From assembly GCA_021732385.1 (NCBI GenBank), contig JAKFVA010000013.1, positions 1-64,000 on the forward strand: 64,000 nucleotides of DNA. Direction: 5' to 3'. The notes under the pieces are model-generated. The model ran no database searches and was not told the origin of the DNA. It saw only the letters and a list, made by a program, of their open reading frames with translations. The position numbers were made by a program, and so were the translations under genes. This stretch comes from Burkholderiales bacterium. Lineage in GTDB: Bacteria; Pseudomonadota; Gammaproteobacteria; Burkholderiales; Burkholderiaceae_C. Below, in pieces: positions 51,349 to 59,261 of this stretch (the stretch's first letter is position 1; each line of letters begins with the position of its first letter).

Positions 51349-52257
51349 TCAATAGCGGCTTTGCGACAACTCGGCAAATAACTCGCTGTAAATTCTGTAG
51401 CGCGATGCACTTATTTTGCCTTCGTTGGCAATTGTTTGAATATGTGGAATCACGCCACACCCTGGCTCATGCAAATGTGTGCAGTTATAGAACTTGCATT
51501 GCGCCACCAATGCGGCAAAGTCAGGCATGCAGGCCGCCAGTTGCATGGGTTCGATGTGGTGCAAGCCAAATTCCTGAAAACCGGGCGAGTCAATCAAGCC
51601 GGTGGTTTTGGCACTGTCCACCCAATACCAACGGCTGCTAGTCGTGGTGTGCTTGCCAGAGTTGAGGGCAGTTGAGATTTCCTGGGTAAAGGCTTTGGCT
51701 TGCGGTACCAGCAGATTGGTCAAGCTGCTTTTGCCACTACCCGATGGCCCCAGCAGCAAGGTAGCTTTGCCAACCAGCAAGCGGGTCAGTTCAGCCAGCG
51801 CCGCCTCGGGCTGGGTGCGAATCGACAGTCCATGTACCTGGTAGCCCATGGCGCGATAGGGCGCCAGTCGCGCCATCGCGCGTTCAAACGGTAGGGGTAA
51901 ATCGCTCTTATTGAGCACAATCACTGGCGCAATACGCTCGGCTTCAGCGGCAATCAGGCTGCGTGCCAACTGACTTTCAGAAAATTCCGGCTCTGCCGCC
52001 ACCAATACCAGCACCTGATCTAAATTGGCGGCAAAGGCCTTGGTGCGCACCTCGTCCTGGCGGTAGAAGCAATTGCGGCGTGGTTCTATTTTTTCAATCG
52101 TGCCTTCGTCTTGCGAAGCTAGCCATTGCACACGGTCGCCTACCAGGGGCAGGTTTTTTTTGCCGCGCGGGTGGCAAATGATTTGCTGCCCCTCGGCCGC
52201 CTCCACCACGCAATGGCGGCCATGGGTGGCCACGACCAAACCTGCTTGCAGCGTCAA
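51349..52257 (-). CDS. rsgA: Ribosome small-subunit-dependent GTPase A
   Basis: A 302-aa circularly permuted GTPase acting late in 30S assembly. An OB-fold N terminus is followed by the permuted motifs: G4 VLNKSDLP, G1 LLGPSGSGKSSLTN, G3 LIDSPGFQEFG. The C-terminal zinc knuckle is CKFYNCTHLHEPGC with three Cys and one His. It is last in the minus-strand M48-pterin dehydratase-rsgA operon, 27 bases from its neighbour. Confidence 0.95.
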   Translation of the reverse strand: MTLQAGLVVATHGRHCVVEAAEGQQIICHPRGKKNLPLVGDRVQWLASQDEGTIEKIEPRRNCFYRQDEVRTKAFAANLDQVLVLVAAEPEFSESQLARSLIAAEAERIAPVIVLNKSDLPLPFERAMARLAPYRAMGYQVHGLSIRTQPEAALAELTRLLVGKATLLLGPSGSGKSSLTNLLVPQAKAFTQEISTALNSGKHTTTSSRWYWVDSAKTTGLIDSPGFQEFGLHHIEPMQLAACMPDFAALVAQCKFYNCTHLHEPGCGVIPHIQTIANEGKISASRYRIYSELFAELSQSRY

Positions 52258-52284
52258 GCGCGGCTCCCAGATCGTTGGGTTAAA

Positions 52285-52620
52285 TCAAGCCAGCAGAGCA
52301 TCAATTTGCGCTGCACAGGCAAAGTCGTGCCCTGACAAACCTTGAATATCGTGGCTGTTGTAGCGCACGGTGCATTCACGGTAAGTCACCATCAGACTTG
52401 GGTGATGGTTTTGTGTGTGCGCTACAAAAGCCACCGCGTTGACAAATGCCAGGGTTTCAAAATAGTTGTTGAATACGCAGGTTTTCTCAATGGCCACGTC
52501 TTGCCCATCACCGATCAGCTTCCAGTCAACTAGTTGAGCCAGTTTTGCTACTACTTCGGCTGCGTTTAGTGCGCGCTGCATTTGCGCAGACGGCACTTCA
52601 GGGTTAAAAATCGAGTTCAT
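52285..52620 (-). CDS. 4a-hydroxytetrahydrobiopterin dehydratase (pterin carbinolamine dehydratase)
   Basis: A 111-aa enzyme that dehydrates the pterin cofactor after aromatic hydroxylation. The active-site pattern is AHTQNHHPSLMVTYRECTVRYNSHD, containing the conserved His triad and the Asp end. The family is usually about 100 aa. Its start overlaps the M48 stop by four bases (ATGA). No phenylalanine hydroxylase lies in the window. Confidence 0.9.
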   Translation of the reverse strand: MNSIFNPEVPSAQMQRALNAAEVVAKLAQLVDWKLIGDGQDVAIEKTCVFNNYFETLAFVNAVAFVAHTQNHHPSLMVTYRECTVRYNSHDIQGLSGHDFACAAQIDALLA

Positions 52621-53909
52621 CCAACCGAGCCGGGCAGTGCAATCGCCTGCATGCGTGCCAACCGCTCAGCGGCACTGGGGTGCGAGTAGTAAAACTTCAC
52701 AAACAAGGGGTCGGGCGTTAGTGTGCTGGCGTTGTCTTCATAGAGCTTGAGCAAGGCAGCGCTCAAATGCTGCGCGCTGGTTTGCGCCACTGCAAAAGCG
52801 TCGGCCTGAAATTCGTCGCGCCTGGAGCTAAGGGCCATCAAAGGGGAGACAAAGAAGGTAAACAACGGCAGCGCCAACATGAACAGCAGCAGCGCTAGCG
52901 CGTCGTTGGCGCCGCCTGCCAGTTGTGGCTGCACGCCCAAGCCGGTGTAAAACCACACTTGGCCTGAGAGCCAGCCAAGCAAAGCAAAGCCCAGAAGGCT
53001 CAAGCCAAACAAACCCAGCATGCGTTTGATGATGTGCTTGTGCTTGAAGTGACCCAACTCATGTGCCAACACAGCATCCACCTCGAGTGGTGACAGGCGT
53101 GCCAGCAGGGTGTCAAAAAAAACTACCCGTTTGGCCGCACCAAAACCGGTGAAGTAGGCATTGGCGTGGGCGCTGCGCTTGCTGCCGTCCATCACAAATA
53201 GCCCTTTGGCGGCAAAGCCGCAGCGCTGCATCAGTGCCGTCACGCGCGCTTTTAAGGTTTCATCTTCGAGCGGTTTGAACTGGTTGAACAGCGGCGCAAT
53301 CACTGTGGGATAAAGCACCAGCATGAGCAAGCTAAAGCCGGTCCATGCACCCCATGCCCACAGCCACCAGGCGTTACCTGCAGCGCCCATGAGCCACAAC
53401 ACCAGTGCAGCAACTGGCAACCCCAGGAGTGAACCGACGAGCGTGGATTTAGCCAAGTCTTGCAGCCACAGAGATGGCGTGGTCTTGTTAAAGCCAAAGC
53501 GTTGCTCCACCACAAAGGTTTGGTACAAGCTAAAGGGTAGGTCGAGAAGGCTGCTAATTACGACAAAGGCGGCCAGCAGGGCCAATTGCTGCCCCATGCC
53601 GGCACCCAGCCAGGCGAGCAAACTTTGGTTCAGTGCGTCTAGGCCACCCAGCAGCGTCCAGCCAAGCAAAACCACGGTGCCAAAGGCCAGTTCCAGCACG
53701 CCCAGGCGTGATTTGGTGAGCGTGTAATCTGCGGCTTTCTGGTGTGCGGACAGGCTGATGGTGTGGGCAAACGCTGCAGGCACCACGGCGCGGTGCCGCG
53801 CTACATGGCGAATCTGGCGCGAGGTCAGGTACAAGCGCGTCATCACGCCAGCTAACAGCACGGCGGCAAAAAGCAAGGTCCACACAGAAGAAGTGTTCAA
53901 AGCAGTCAT
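52617..53909 (-). CDS. M48 family (Ste24-type) membrane metallopeptidase
   Basis: A 430-aa multi-pass inner-membrane zinc protease. The zinc site is VLAHELGHFKHKH, with the downstream Glu in SSRRDEFQADAFA. FGFNKTTPSLWLQDL and FVMDGSKRSAHANAYFTGFG are typical Ste24/HtpX-like landmarks; the length fits Ste24 rather than HtpX (about 290 aa). At least six hydrophobic helices are visible. It begins the operon with pterin dehydratase and rsgA and is divergent from orn, with 35 bases between start codons. Confidence 0.92.
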   Translation of the reverse strand: MTALNTSSVWTLLFAAVLLAGVMTRLYLTSRQIRHVARHRAVVPAAFAHTISLSAHQKAADYTLTKSRLGVLELAFGTVVLLGWTLLGGLDALNQSLLAWLGAGMGQQLALLAAFVVISSLLDLPFSLYQTFVVEQRFGFNKTTPSLWLQDLAKSTLVGSLLGLPVAALVLWLMGAAGNAWWLWAWGAWTGFSLLMLVLYPTVIAPLFNQFKPLEDETLKARVTALMQRCGFAAKGLFVMDGSKRSAHANAYFTGFGAAKRVVFFDTLLARLSPLEVDAVLAHELGHFKHKHIIKRMLGLFGLSLLGFALLGWLSGQVWFYTGLGVQPQLAGGANDALALLLFMLALPLFTFFVSPLMALSSRRDEFQADAFAVAQTSAQHLSAALLKLYEDNASTLTPDPLFVKFYYSHPSAAERLARMQAIALPGSVG

Positions 53910-53944
53910 GCAGATAAGTTTAGGGCATAAGCGAGAATGCCTTG

Positions 53945-54544
53945 ATGCAAGACACTGCCAACCCCGTGAACCCTGCGCCCATTGCGACGCTGGCCAAATC
54001 TGATCAGAACCTGGTGTGGATCGACTGCGAAATGACGGGCTTGAATCCCGACGCCGCCGAGGCCTCTGATCGCTTGCTGGAGATTGCCGTCATCGTGACC
54101 GGTCCGCAATTGACGCCGCGCATTGAAGGCCCGGTGCTGGTGATTCACCAGAGCGACGCGCAACTCGACAAGATGGACGCCTGGAACAAGGGCACGCACG
54201 GCAAAAGCGGACTGATCGACAAAGTCAAAACCTCCAGCTTGACAGAGGCGCAGGCCGAGGCGCAGTTGCTGGCCTTCATCAAAGTCTATGTGCCCAAGGG
54301 CCAGTCACCGCTGTGCGGCAATACCATCAGCCAGGACCGGCGGTTTTTGGTCAAGTACATGCCGCAGCTCGAGTCTTACCTGCATTACCGCAACCTGGAT
54401 GTGAGCACGCTCAAGGAATTGGCCAAGCGCTGGCGACCCGAGGTCTATTCGGCCTTCAAAAAGCGGCAATTGCACACGGCGTTGGCTGATGTGCATGAAT
54501 CGATTGACGAGTTGGAGCACTACCGCACCCATTTTTTGAAATAA
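53945..54544 (+). CDS. orn: Oligoribonuclease
   Basis: A 199-aa DEDDh exonuclease that degrades di- to pentaribonucleotides, including pGpG from cyclic di-GMP turnover. Exo I is [13 protein letters not shown] with its Asp-Glu pair, Exo [17 protein letters not shown], Exo [20 protein letters not shown] with the His. A 20-residue N-terminal extension precedes the core. ATG at 53945 is used; TTG three bases earlier is unlikely. It is divergent from the M48 gene. Confidence 0.95.
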   Translation: MQDTANPVNPAPIATLAKSDQNLVWIDCEMTGLNPDAAEASDRLLEIAVIVTGPQLTPRIEGPVLVIHQSDAQLDKMDAWNKGTHGKSGLIDKVKTSSLTEAQAEAQLLAFIKVYVPKGQSPLCGNTISQDRRFLVKYMPQLESYLHYRNLDVSTLKELAKRWRPEVYSAFKKRQLHTALADVHESIDELEHYRTHFLK

Positions 54545-54586
54545 GTGCCGTAAATAGGGGTTGATTGAAAGAAATGCCGTGGTAAT

Positions 54587-54604
54587 GTGACAAACATGTG
54601 TCAC
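54587..54604. promoter_or_regulatory. Palindrome GTGACA-N6-TGTCAC
   Basis: A perfect 6-bp inverted repeat with a six-base spacer lies in the 191-base gap between orn and the cyclopropane synthase, 132 bases before the latter. The shape suits a dimeric repressor site. The rest of the gap contains no gene. Confidence 0.35.
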
Positions 54605-54735
54605 CAGTCACACCCTTTTTACCAATAACAAAAAATCGCGTCAAAACGGCACGGCTTTGTTGCCATACGCCGCCTTTTGGGCTTCGTTGTTCATACAGCG
54701 GGCACTGAATCCGACGCCAACACGCCAACTCTGCA

Positions 54736-56034
54736 ATGAACACATTCACATCCGTTTCTGGCACTGTTCGCTCGGGCTTGCTGGGCAAGTTGGGTCAGCG
54801 CCTGGAGGCGCTTCCCGTACCTGCTGCCTTGCGCTTGCCTGGAGGCGATTTGATTGGCCCATCCAACGCCCGGGTAGTCCTGGGGTTTTCAGACTGGGGC
54901 TGCGCCAAGGCCCTGATGCTCGGGCAGATTGGCGTGCTGGCCGACCATTTTGTAGCTGGCCGCTTTGACCTGGAGCGCGGCTCGATGCGCGACTTCATGG
55001 AGGTGGTGGCGGCCCTGGTGGTGGGCGACCCGATCCAGAACAACCTGTCTTTTCTGGGCCGCTGCTTTCAGACCCTACGCTCCATGTCGCGCCACACGCT
55101 GGCGCGCGACGCCGGGCAAATCAGCTTTCACTACGATGTGTCCGACGACTTTTACGCACTGTGGCTCGATCCGCGCCGGGTCTATTCATGCGCCTATTTC
55201 CGCGCCTCAGACCTGAGCCTGGCGCAGGCGCAAGAGGCCAAGCTCGACCATATTTGCCGCAAGCTGCTGCTCAAGCCGGGCCAGCGTTTTCTGGATGTGG
55301 GCGCCGGTTGGGGTGGCCTGCTGCTGTGGGCGGCCGAGCATTACGGCGTGGACGCCACCGGTATCACGCTGTCGCGCAACCAGCATGCGCATGTGAACCG
55401 ATTGATCGAGCAAAAAGGGCTGTCGGGGCGCGTGCGCATGGAGCTGCTCGACTACCGCCTGCTTGATGAAAGCCAGCCGTATGACCGTATTGCCTCGGTG
55501 GGCATGTACGAGCATGTGGGGCGCATCCATCTGAGCGCTTATTTCAGCAAGATGGCGCGCCTGCTCAAACCGGGTGGCCTCATCATGAACCATGGCATTA
55601 CCTCGGCGGGCCTGGACAATGCCGAGGTAGGGGCCGGCATGTCAGACTTTATTGAAAAATACATTTTCCCGGGCGGCGAGCTGACCCACATTAGTCACGC
55701 GCTCAACCGGCTGGCCCAGGGCGGACTTGAAATGGTGGACACCGAAAACCTGCGCCCGCATTACGCGCGCACCTTGTGGGCTTGGTCGGATGCGCTGGAA
55801 GCGCAGTTGGGTCAGGCACTGAATGTGTTGTCGCAAGCCACCGACGCGCAGCGCGGCAGTGAAACCGTGCGCGCCTACCGGCTTTACCTGGCCGGTTGTG
55901 CCATGGCTTTTGAGCAAGGCTGGCTGTCGCTGCACCAGGTGCTGGCCAGCCGCAACGACGGAAACTCGGCCAACGGCGCCATGCGCGGTGCCCAAAGTGA
56001 TTACCCGTTCAATCGCGAATACATTTACCGCTGA
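54736..56034 (+). CDS. Cyclopropane-fatty-acyl-phospholipid synthase family methyltransferase
   Basis: A 432-aa SAM-dependent enzyme that methylenates the double bond of membrane acyl chains. An N-terminal lipid-binding domain (about 1-130) leads to FHYDVSDDFYALWLDPRRVYSCAYF. The SAM site is FLDVGAGWGGLLLWAAEHYGVDATGITLS, and the active-site region has IASVGMYEHVGRIHLSAYF. FPGGELTHISH and the final helices are typical. Length is a little above Cfa (about 380). Cyclopropanation usually rises in stationary phase; a palindrome upstream may be regulatory. Confidence 0.9.
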   Translation: MNTFTSVSGTVRSGLLGKLGQRLEALPVPAALRLPGGDLIGPSNARVVLGFSDWGCAKALMLGQIGVLADHFVAGRFDLERGSMRDFMEVVAALVVGDPIQNNLSFLGRCFQTLRSMSRHTLARDAGQISFHYDVSDDFYALWLDPRRVYSCAYFRASDLSLAQAQEAKLDHICRKLLLKPGQRFLDVGAGWGGLLLWAAEHYGVDATGITLSRNQHAHVNRLIEQKGLSGRVRMELLDYRLLDESQPYDRIASVGMYEHVGRIHLSAYFSKMARLLKPGGLIMNHGITSAGLDNAEVGAGMSDFIEKYIFPGGELTHISHALNRLAQGGLEMVDTENLRPHYARTLWAWSDALEAQLGQALNVLSQATDAQRGSETVRAYRLYLAGCAMAFEQGWLSLHQVLASRNDGNSANGAMRGAQSDYPFNREYIYR

Positions 56035-56084
56035 TAGCGCATGCTGCAATCCACGGCCTCTAGGTTAGGCGCAACAAAAAATAC

Positions 56085-56113
56085 TTGGTAAAAACCCGGA
56101 TGCATGCCATAAT
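56085..56113 (+). promoter_or_regulatory. Predicted sigma-70 promoter of the helicase gene
   Basis: TTGGTA (56085-56090) and CATAAT (56108-56113) are separated by 17 bases. Transcription would begin near 56120, giving a leader of about 228 bases before the helicase ATG. The first hairpin starts at the predicted +1. Confidence 0.55.
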
Positions 56114-56120
56114 CTGAGAC

Positions 56121-56347
56121 TGCACTGAAAAAATCAGTGCAATTGCACATCCGCTATCACTTCAATCGCAGGTCGCGCCGCGCAGTTTGCCTTCACCAGC
56201 AAACCGGGCAGCACAAAAAGACCTGCAGCACAGAATTCCTGGGCTTGTGCCCAACTCTGAATTCAGCGCACCGTTTGATGGTTGATGTTTTTTAACCATG
56301 AAACGGCGCCACCCAGTCAGCAGACTGGGCGTGCCTTGAAAGTACGT
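56121..56347 (+). promoter_or_regulatory. Multi-hairpin 5' leader of the DEAD-box helicase gene
   Basis: Four stem-loops are visible. (1) TGCACTGA/TCAGTGCA at 56121-56141 with loop AAAAA. (2) TGGGC/GCCCA at 56240-56253, framed by two GAATTC blocks (56233 and 56259). (3) CGTTT-G-ATGGTT/AACCAT-G-AAACG at 56272-56305 with a T-rich loop. (4) CCCAGTC/GACTGGG at 56312-56329. The ATG follows at 56348. Cold-shock and autoregulated helicase genes often have long leaders, so mRNA-based control is likely. No coding frame is credible here. Confidence 0.6.
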
Positions 56348-58279
56348 ATGACCGACGCTTATGAAGCGCTGGACGATGCCTCGTCCGGCGACCTGATTTC
56401 CATTTCCTCCCCTCTGGATGTGGGGGATGCCCCAGCACCTGCCGCCGAGCCATTGGCACCCAACGGCTTTGTGAAACTGGGCCTGGCCCCCGAGCTGCTG
56501 CGCGCCATTGAAGACCTGGGCTACAACCAGCCCACCACGGTGCAGGAACAAACCATTCCGCTGGCCATGCAAGGTCTGCAAACCGATCCCGACGCTGATG
56601 CCGATTCGAAAAGCACCAAAGCCAGCTTTGTCGATCTGATGGTCTCCAGCCAGACCGGCAGCGGCAAGACCGCCGCCTTCTTGCTGCCCGTGCTGCACAC
56701 CTTGCTGATTCAGCAAGCACAAGCCGAAGCCAAAGAGCGTGCCGAGTTTGAAGCCGCCACCGTACTGGCCGCCGCCAAGGGCGAAGCGCCACCGAAACGC
56801 CCCAAGCGCAAAGACCCCACCAATGCCCGCAATTTCAGCGCCGCCACCCCCGGCGCGCTGGTGCTGTGCCCCACGCGCGAGCTGGCGCAGCAGGTGGCGC
56901 ACGACGCCATCGAGCTGGTCAAGCATTGCCGCGGTCTGCGCATTGCCAACGTGGTGGGCGGCATGCCCTACCAGTTGCAAATTGCCAAGCTGCAAAACGC
57001 CAATCTGGTGGTTGCCACCCCCGGGCGTTTGCTCGACTTGCAGCGCTCGATGCAGATCAAGCTCGACCAGGTGCAATTCTTGGTGGTCGACGAAGCCGAC
57101 CGCATGCTCGACCTGGGCTTCTCTGACGACCTGGCCGAAGTCAACCAGCTCACCATTGCGCGCCAGCAAACCATGATGTTCAGCGCCACTTTTGCGCCGC
57201 GCATCCAGCAGCTGGCCGCGCGCGTCATGCGCCAGCCGCGCAAGCTGCAAATTGACTCCCCGCAAGAAAGGCACGTCAATATCAAGCAGGTGCTGTTCTG
57301 GGCTGACAACTCGCAGCACAAGCGTGCCTTGCTCGACCATTGGTTGCGCGACAAAAGCATTGACCAGGCGATTGTGTTTGCCAGCACGCAGGTGGAGTGT
57401 GATGGCCTTGCCAATGACCTACAGCAAGCCGGCTTCAGCGCTGTGGCGCTGCACGGCGCGTTGAGCCAGGGTATCCGCAACCGCCGCCTGATGGCGCTGC
57501 GCCAGGGCCAAGTACAGATTTTGGTAGCCACCGATGTAGCCTCGCGCGGCATCGACGTGCCCACCATCTCGCACGTTTTTAACTACGGCCTGCCCATGAA
57601 AGCCGAAGACTACACCCACCGCATTGGCCGCACTGGCCGCGCAGGGCGCGATGGCCTGGCCGTGACGTTTGCCGAATTCCGCGACCGCCGCAAGATTTTC
57701 GACATTGAGGCTTACACCCAGCAGCCCATCAAGGCCGAGGTGTTGCCCGGCCTGGAGCCCAAGCAGCGCTTTCCTGAGCCTTCGCGCGCACCGCGCAGCA
57801 ATGCGGGTGGCAACTTTGGCGGCGACAGCCGTGGCCGCAATGACTCGCGCGGTCGCGACGCCGCGCCACGCAATTTCGCTGGCCGTGATGCGCCGCGCTC
57901 ATTTGGCAACCGCGACGCGGCCCGGCGTGACGCAGGCCCGCGTGATTTTGCTGGCCGCGAGAACAACCGCGATTTCGGCAACCGCGACGGCGGTAACTTC
58001 CCCAGCCGTGACGGCAACCGCGGGTTCGCTGGCCGCGATGCCGGTGGGCGCGACACGGGTGGGCGTGATTTTGCAGGCCAGCCCGGCCCGGCATTTGAGC
58101 GCCAAGACCGAGGTGACCGCCCGCGCAGCTTCACCCCCGGTGCCGCGCCCAGCCGCCCGGCCTGGAGCAAAGCCCCACCTGCAGGCGCAGACCGCCGGCC
58201 CGCACCCGGCCCCAGCCGTGTGATGGTGGTGCGCGATAGCAAGCCACGCACCAGCCGCCCCGCCCGCCCGGCGCGTTAA
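56348..58279 (+). CDS. RhlE-like DEAD-box RNA helicase with long GRD-repeat tail
   Basis: A 643-aa ATP-dependent RNA helicase. Q motif region GFVKLGLAPELLRAIEDLGYNQPTTVQ; motif I SSQTGSGKTAAF; Ia CPTRELAQQ; II VVDEADRMLD; III MFSATF; V ATDVASRGIDVP; VI HRIGRTGRAG. An insertion of about 60 residues (AQAEAKERAEFEAATVLAA...) sits between motifs I and Ia. From about residue 475 the tail is disordered and rich in FAGRD, FGNRD and GRD repeats, an RGG-like RNA-binding tail. MTDAYEAL at 56348 is used. It acts in ribosome assembly or RNA decay by family analogy. Confidence 0.93.
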   Translation: MTDAYEALDDASSGDLISISSPLDVGDAPAPAAEPLAPNGFVKLGLAPELLRAIEDLGYNQPTTVQEQTIPLAMQGLQTDPDADADSKSTKASFVDLMVSSQTGSGKTAAFLLPVLHTLLIQQAQAEAKERAEFEAATVLAAAKGEAPPKRPKRKDPTNARNFSAATPGALVLCPTRELAQQVAHDAIELVKHCRGLRIANVVGGMPYQLQIAKLQNANLVVATPGRLLDLQRSMQIKLDQVQFLVVDEADRMLDLGFSDDLAEVNQLTIARQQTMMFSATFAPRIQQLAARVMRQPRKLQIDSPQERHVNIKQVLFWADNSQHKRALLDHWLRDKSIDQAIVFASTQVECDGLANDLQQAGFSAVALHGALSQGIRNRRLMALRQGQVQILVATDVASRGIDVPTISHVFNYGLPMKAEDYTHRIGRTGRAGRDGLAVTFAEFRDRRKIFDIEAYTQQPIKAEVLPGLEPKQRFPEPSRAPRSNAGGNFGGDSRGRNDSRGRDAAPRNFAGRDAPRSFGNRDAARRDAGPRDFAGRENNRDFGNRDGGNFPSRDGNRGFAGRDAGGRDTGGRDFAGQPGPAFERQDRGDRPRSFTPGAAPSRPAWSKAPPAGADRRPAPGPSRVMVVRDSKPRTSRPARPAR

Positions 58280-58293
58280 ACGCCAGTGCCTGG

Positions 58294-58310
58294 CAGCACC
58301 CGGCGTGCTG
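58294..58310. terminator. Hairpin between convergent helicase and dehydrogenase genes
   Basis: CAGCAC (58294-58299) pairs with GTGCTG (58305-58310) over a 5-base loop in the 31-base convergent gap. There is no T-run, so terminator function is tentative. Confidence 0.4.
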
Positions 58311-59243
58311 TCAGCGCATGTGATTGCGCCGCGCCAGTTCCACGAACAGGCCGGCGTGGTCCAAGTCACCCAGGCCTTGCGCTTGTTGTTGGGTACTTCC
58401 TTGCGCATAAAGCTGCTCAAACAGGGTGGTAATGGGCGCGTCAAAATCCAGTTCGCTGGCCGTCGCCAGCGCGTTGCGCAAATCCTTGAGCTGAATCGCC
58501 ATGCGCCCGCGCGGCGCAAAGTCGCGCTCGACCATGCGCTGGCCGTGCACTTGCAAAATGCGGCTGTCGGCAAATCCGCCGCTGATCGCCTGCTTGACCT
58601 TGGCCATGTCAGCGCCACCTTTTTCACACAACAAAAGCGCTTCGGCCACCGCGCCAATGGTGATGCCCACAATCATCTGGTTCGCTAATTTGGCGAGTTG
58701 CCCGGTGCCGTGCGCGCCCACATGGGTCGCGTGGCCCAGCGCGGCAAACACGGGCAGGGCGCGGGCAAAATCCGCTGCCTCGCCACCGGCCATGATGGCC
58801 AGGCTGCCGGCCTCTGCGCCCACGGTGCCGCCCGACACCGGCGCGTCCAGATGTGCCAGGCCCAGCGCTGCCAGGCGCGCAGCGTGGTCGCGGGCTTGCG
58901 CGGGTTGAATAGAGGCCATGTCAATGACCAGCGTGCCGGGCCGGCACGCTTGCGCTACCGTGGGCGTGCCCTGCGCTGTCCCCGCCGCCTGGCCAAACAG
59001 CACTTGCTCAACCACGCTGCCGTTTTCCAGCAGGCTGATGACGGTGTCGGCCGCGCGGGCCGCCTCAAATGCCTGGGCATGCACCGTGGCACCGGCCACG
59101 CGCTCGGCCTTGGCGCGGGTGCGGCTCCACACGTGAACCTCGTGGCCCGCCGCGCACAAACGCTGCGCCATGGGCAGGCCCATGAAGCCAATGCCGAGCA
59201 CGGCGATTTTCAGGGGTTGTGGTGACGGTGCGGGCAGGTTCAT
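58311..59243 (-). CDS. 3-hydroxyisobutyrate dehydrogenase / tartronate semialdehyde reductase family protein
   Basis: A 310-aa beta-hydroxyacid dehydrogenase. The Rossmann motif is IAVLGIGFMGLPMAQRLCAAGHEVHVWSRT. The substrate loop is DAPVSGGTVGAEAGSL, and the catalytic Lys lies in GTGQLAKLANQMIVG. R in WSRT suggests NADP preference, an inference. It is last in a minus-strand set with the SAF-domain oxidoreductase (18-base gap) and the dioxygenase. The substrate is not identifiable; a small hydroxy acid is expected. Confidence 0.88.
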   Translation of the reverse strand: MNLPAPSPQPLKIAVLGIGFMGLPMAQRLCAAGHEVHVWSRTRAKAERVAGATVHAQAFEAARAADTVISLLENGSVVEQVLFGQAAGTAQGTPTVAQACRPGTLVIDMASIQPAQARDHAARLAALGLAHLDAPVSGGTVGAEAGSLAIMAGGEAADFARALPVFAALGHATHVGAHGTGQLAKLANQMIVGITIGAVAEALLLCEKGGADMAKVKQAISGGFADSRILQVHGQRMVERDFAPRGRMAIQLKDLRNALATASELDFDAPITTLFEQLYAQGSTQQQAQGLGDLDHAGLFVELARRNHMR

Positions 59244-59261
59244 AGCGGGCAGGTGAGGGCG

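Noticed and set aside
56162-57340. Long minus-strand frame of 392 codons opposite the helicase gene
   Set aside because: It mirrors the helicase coding frame, has low-complexity Gly/His/Gln composition and no family features. It is a codon-bias shadow.
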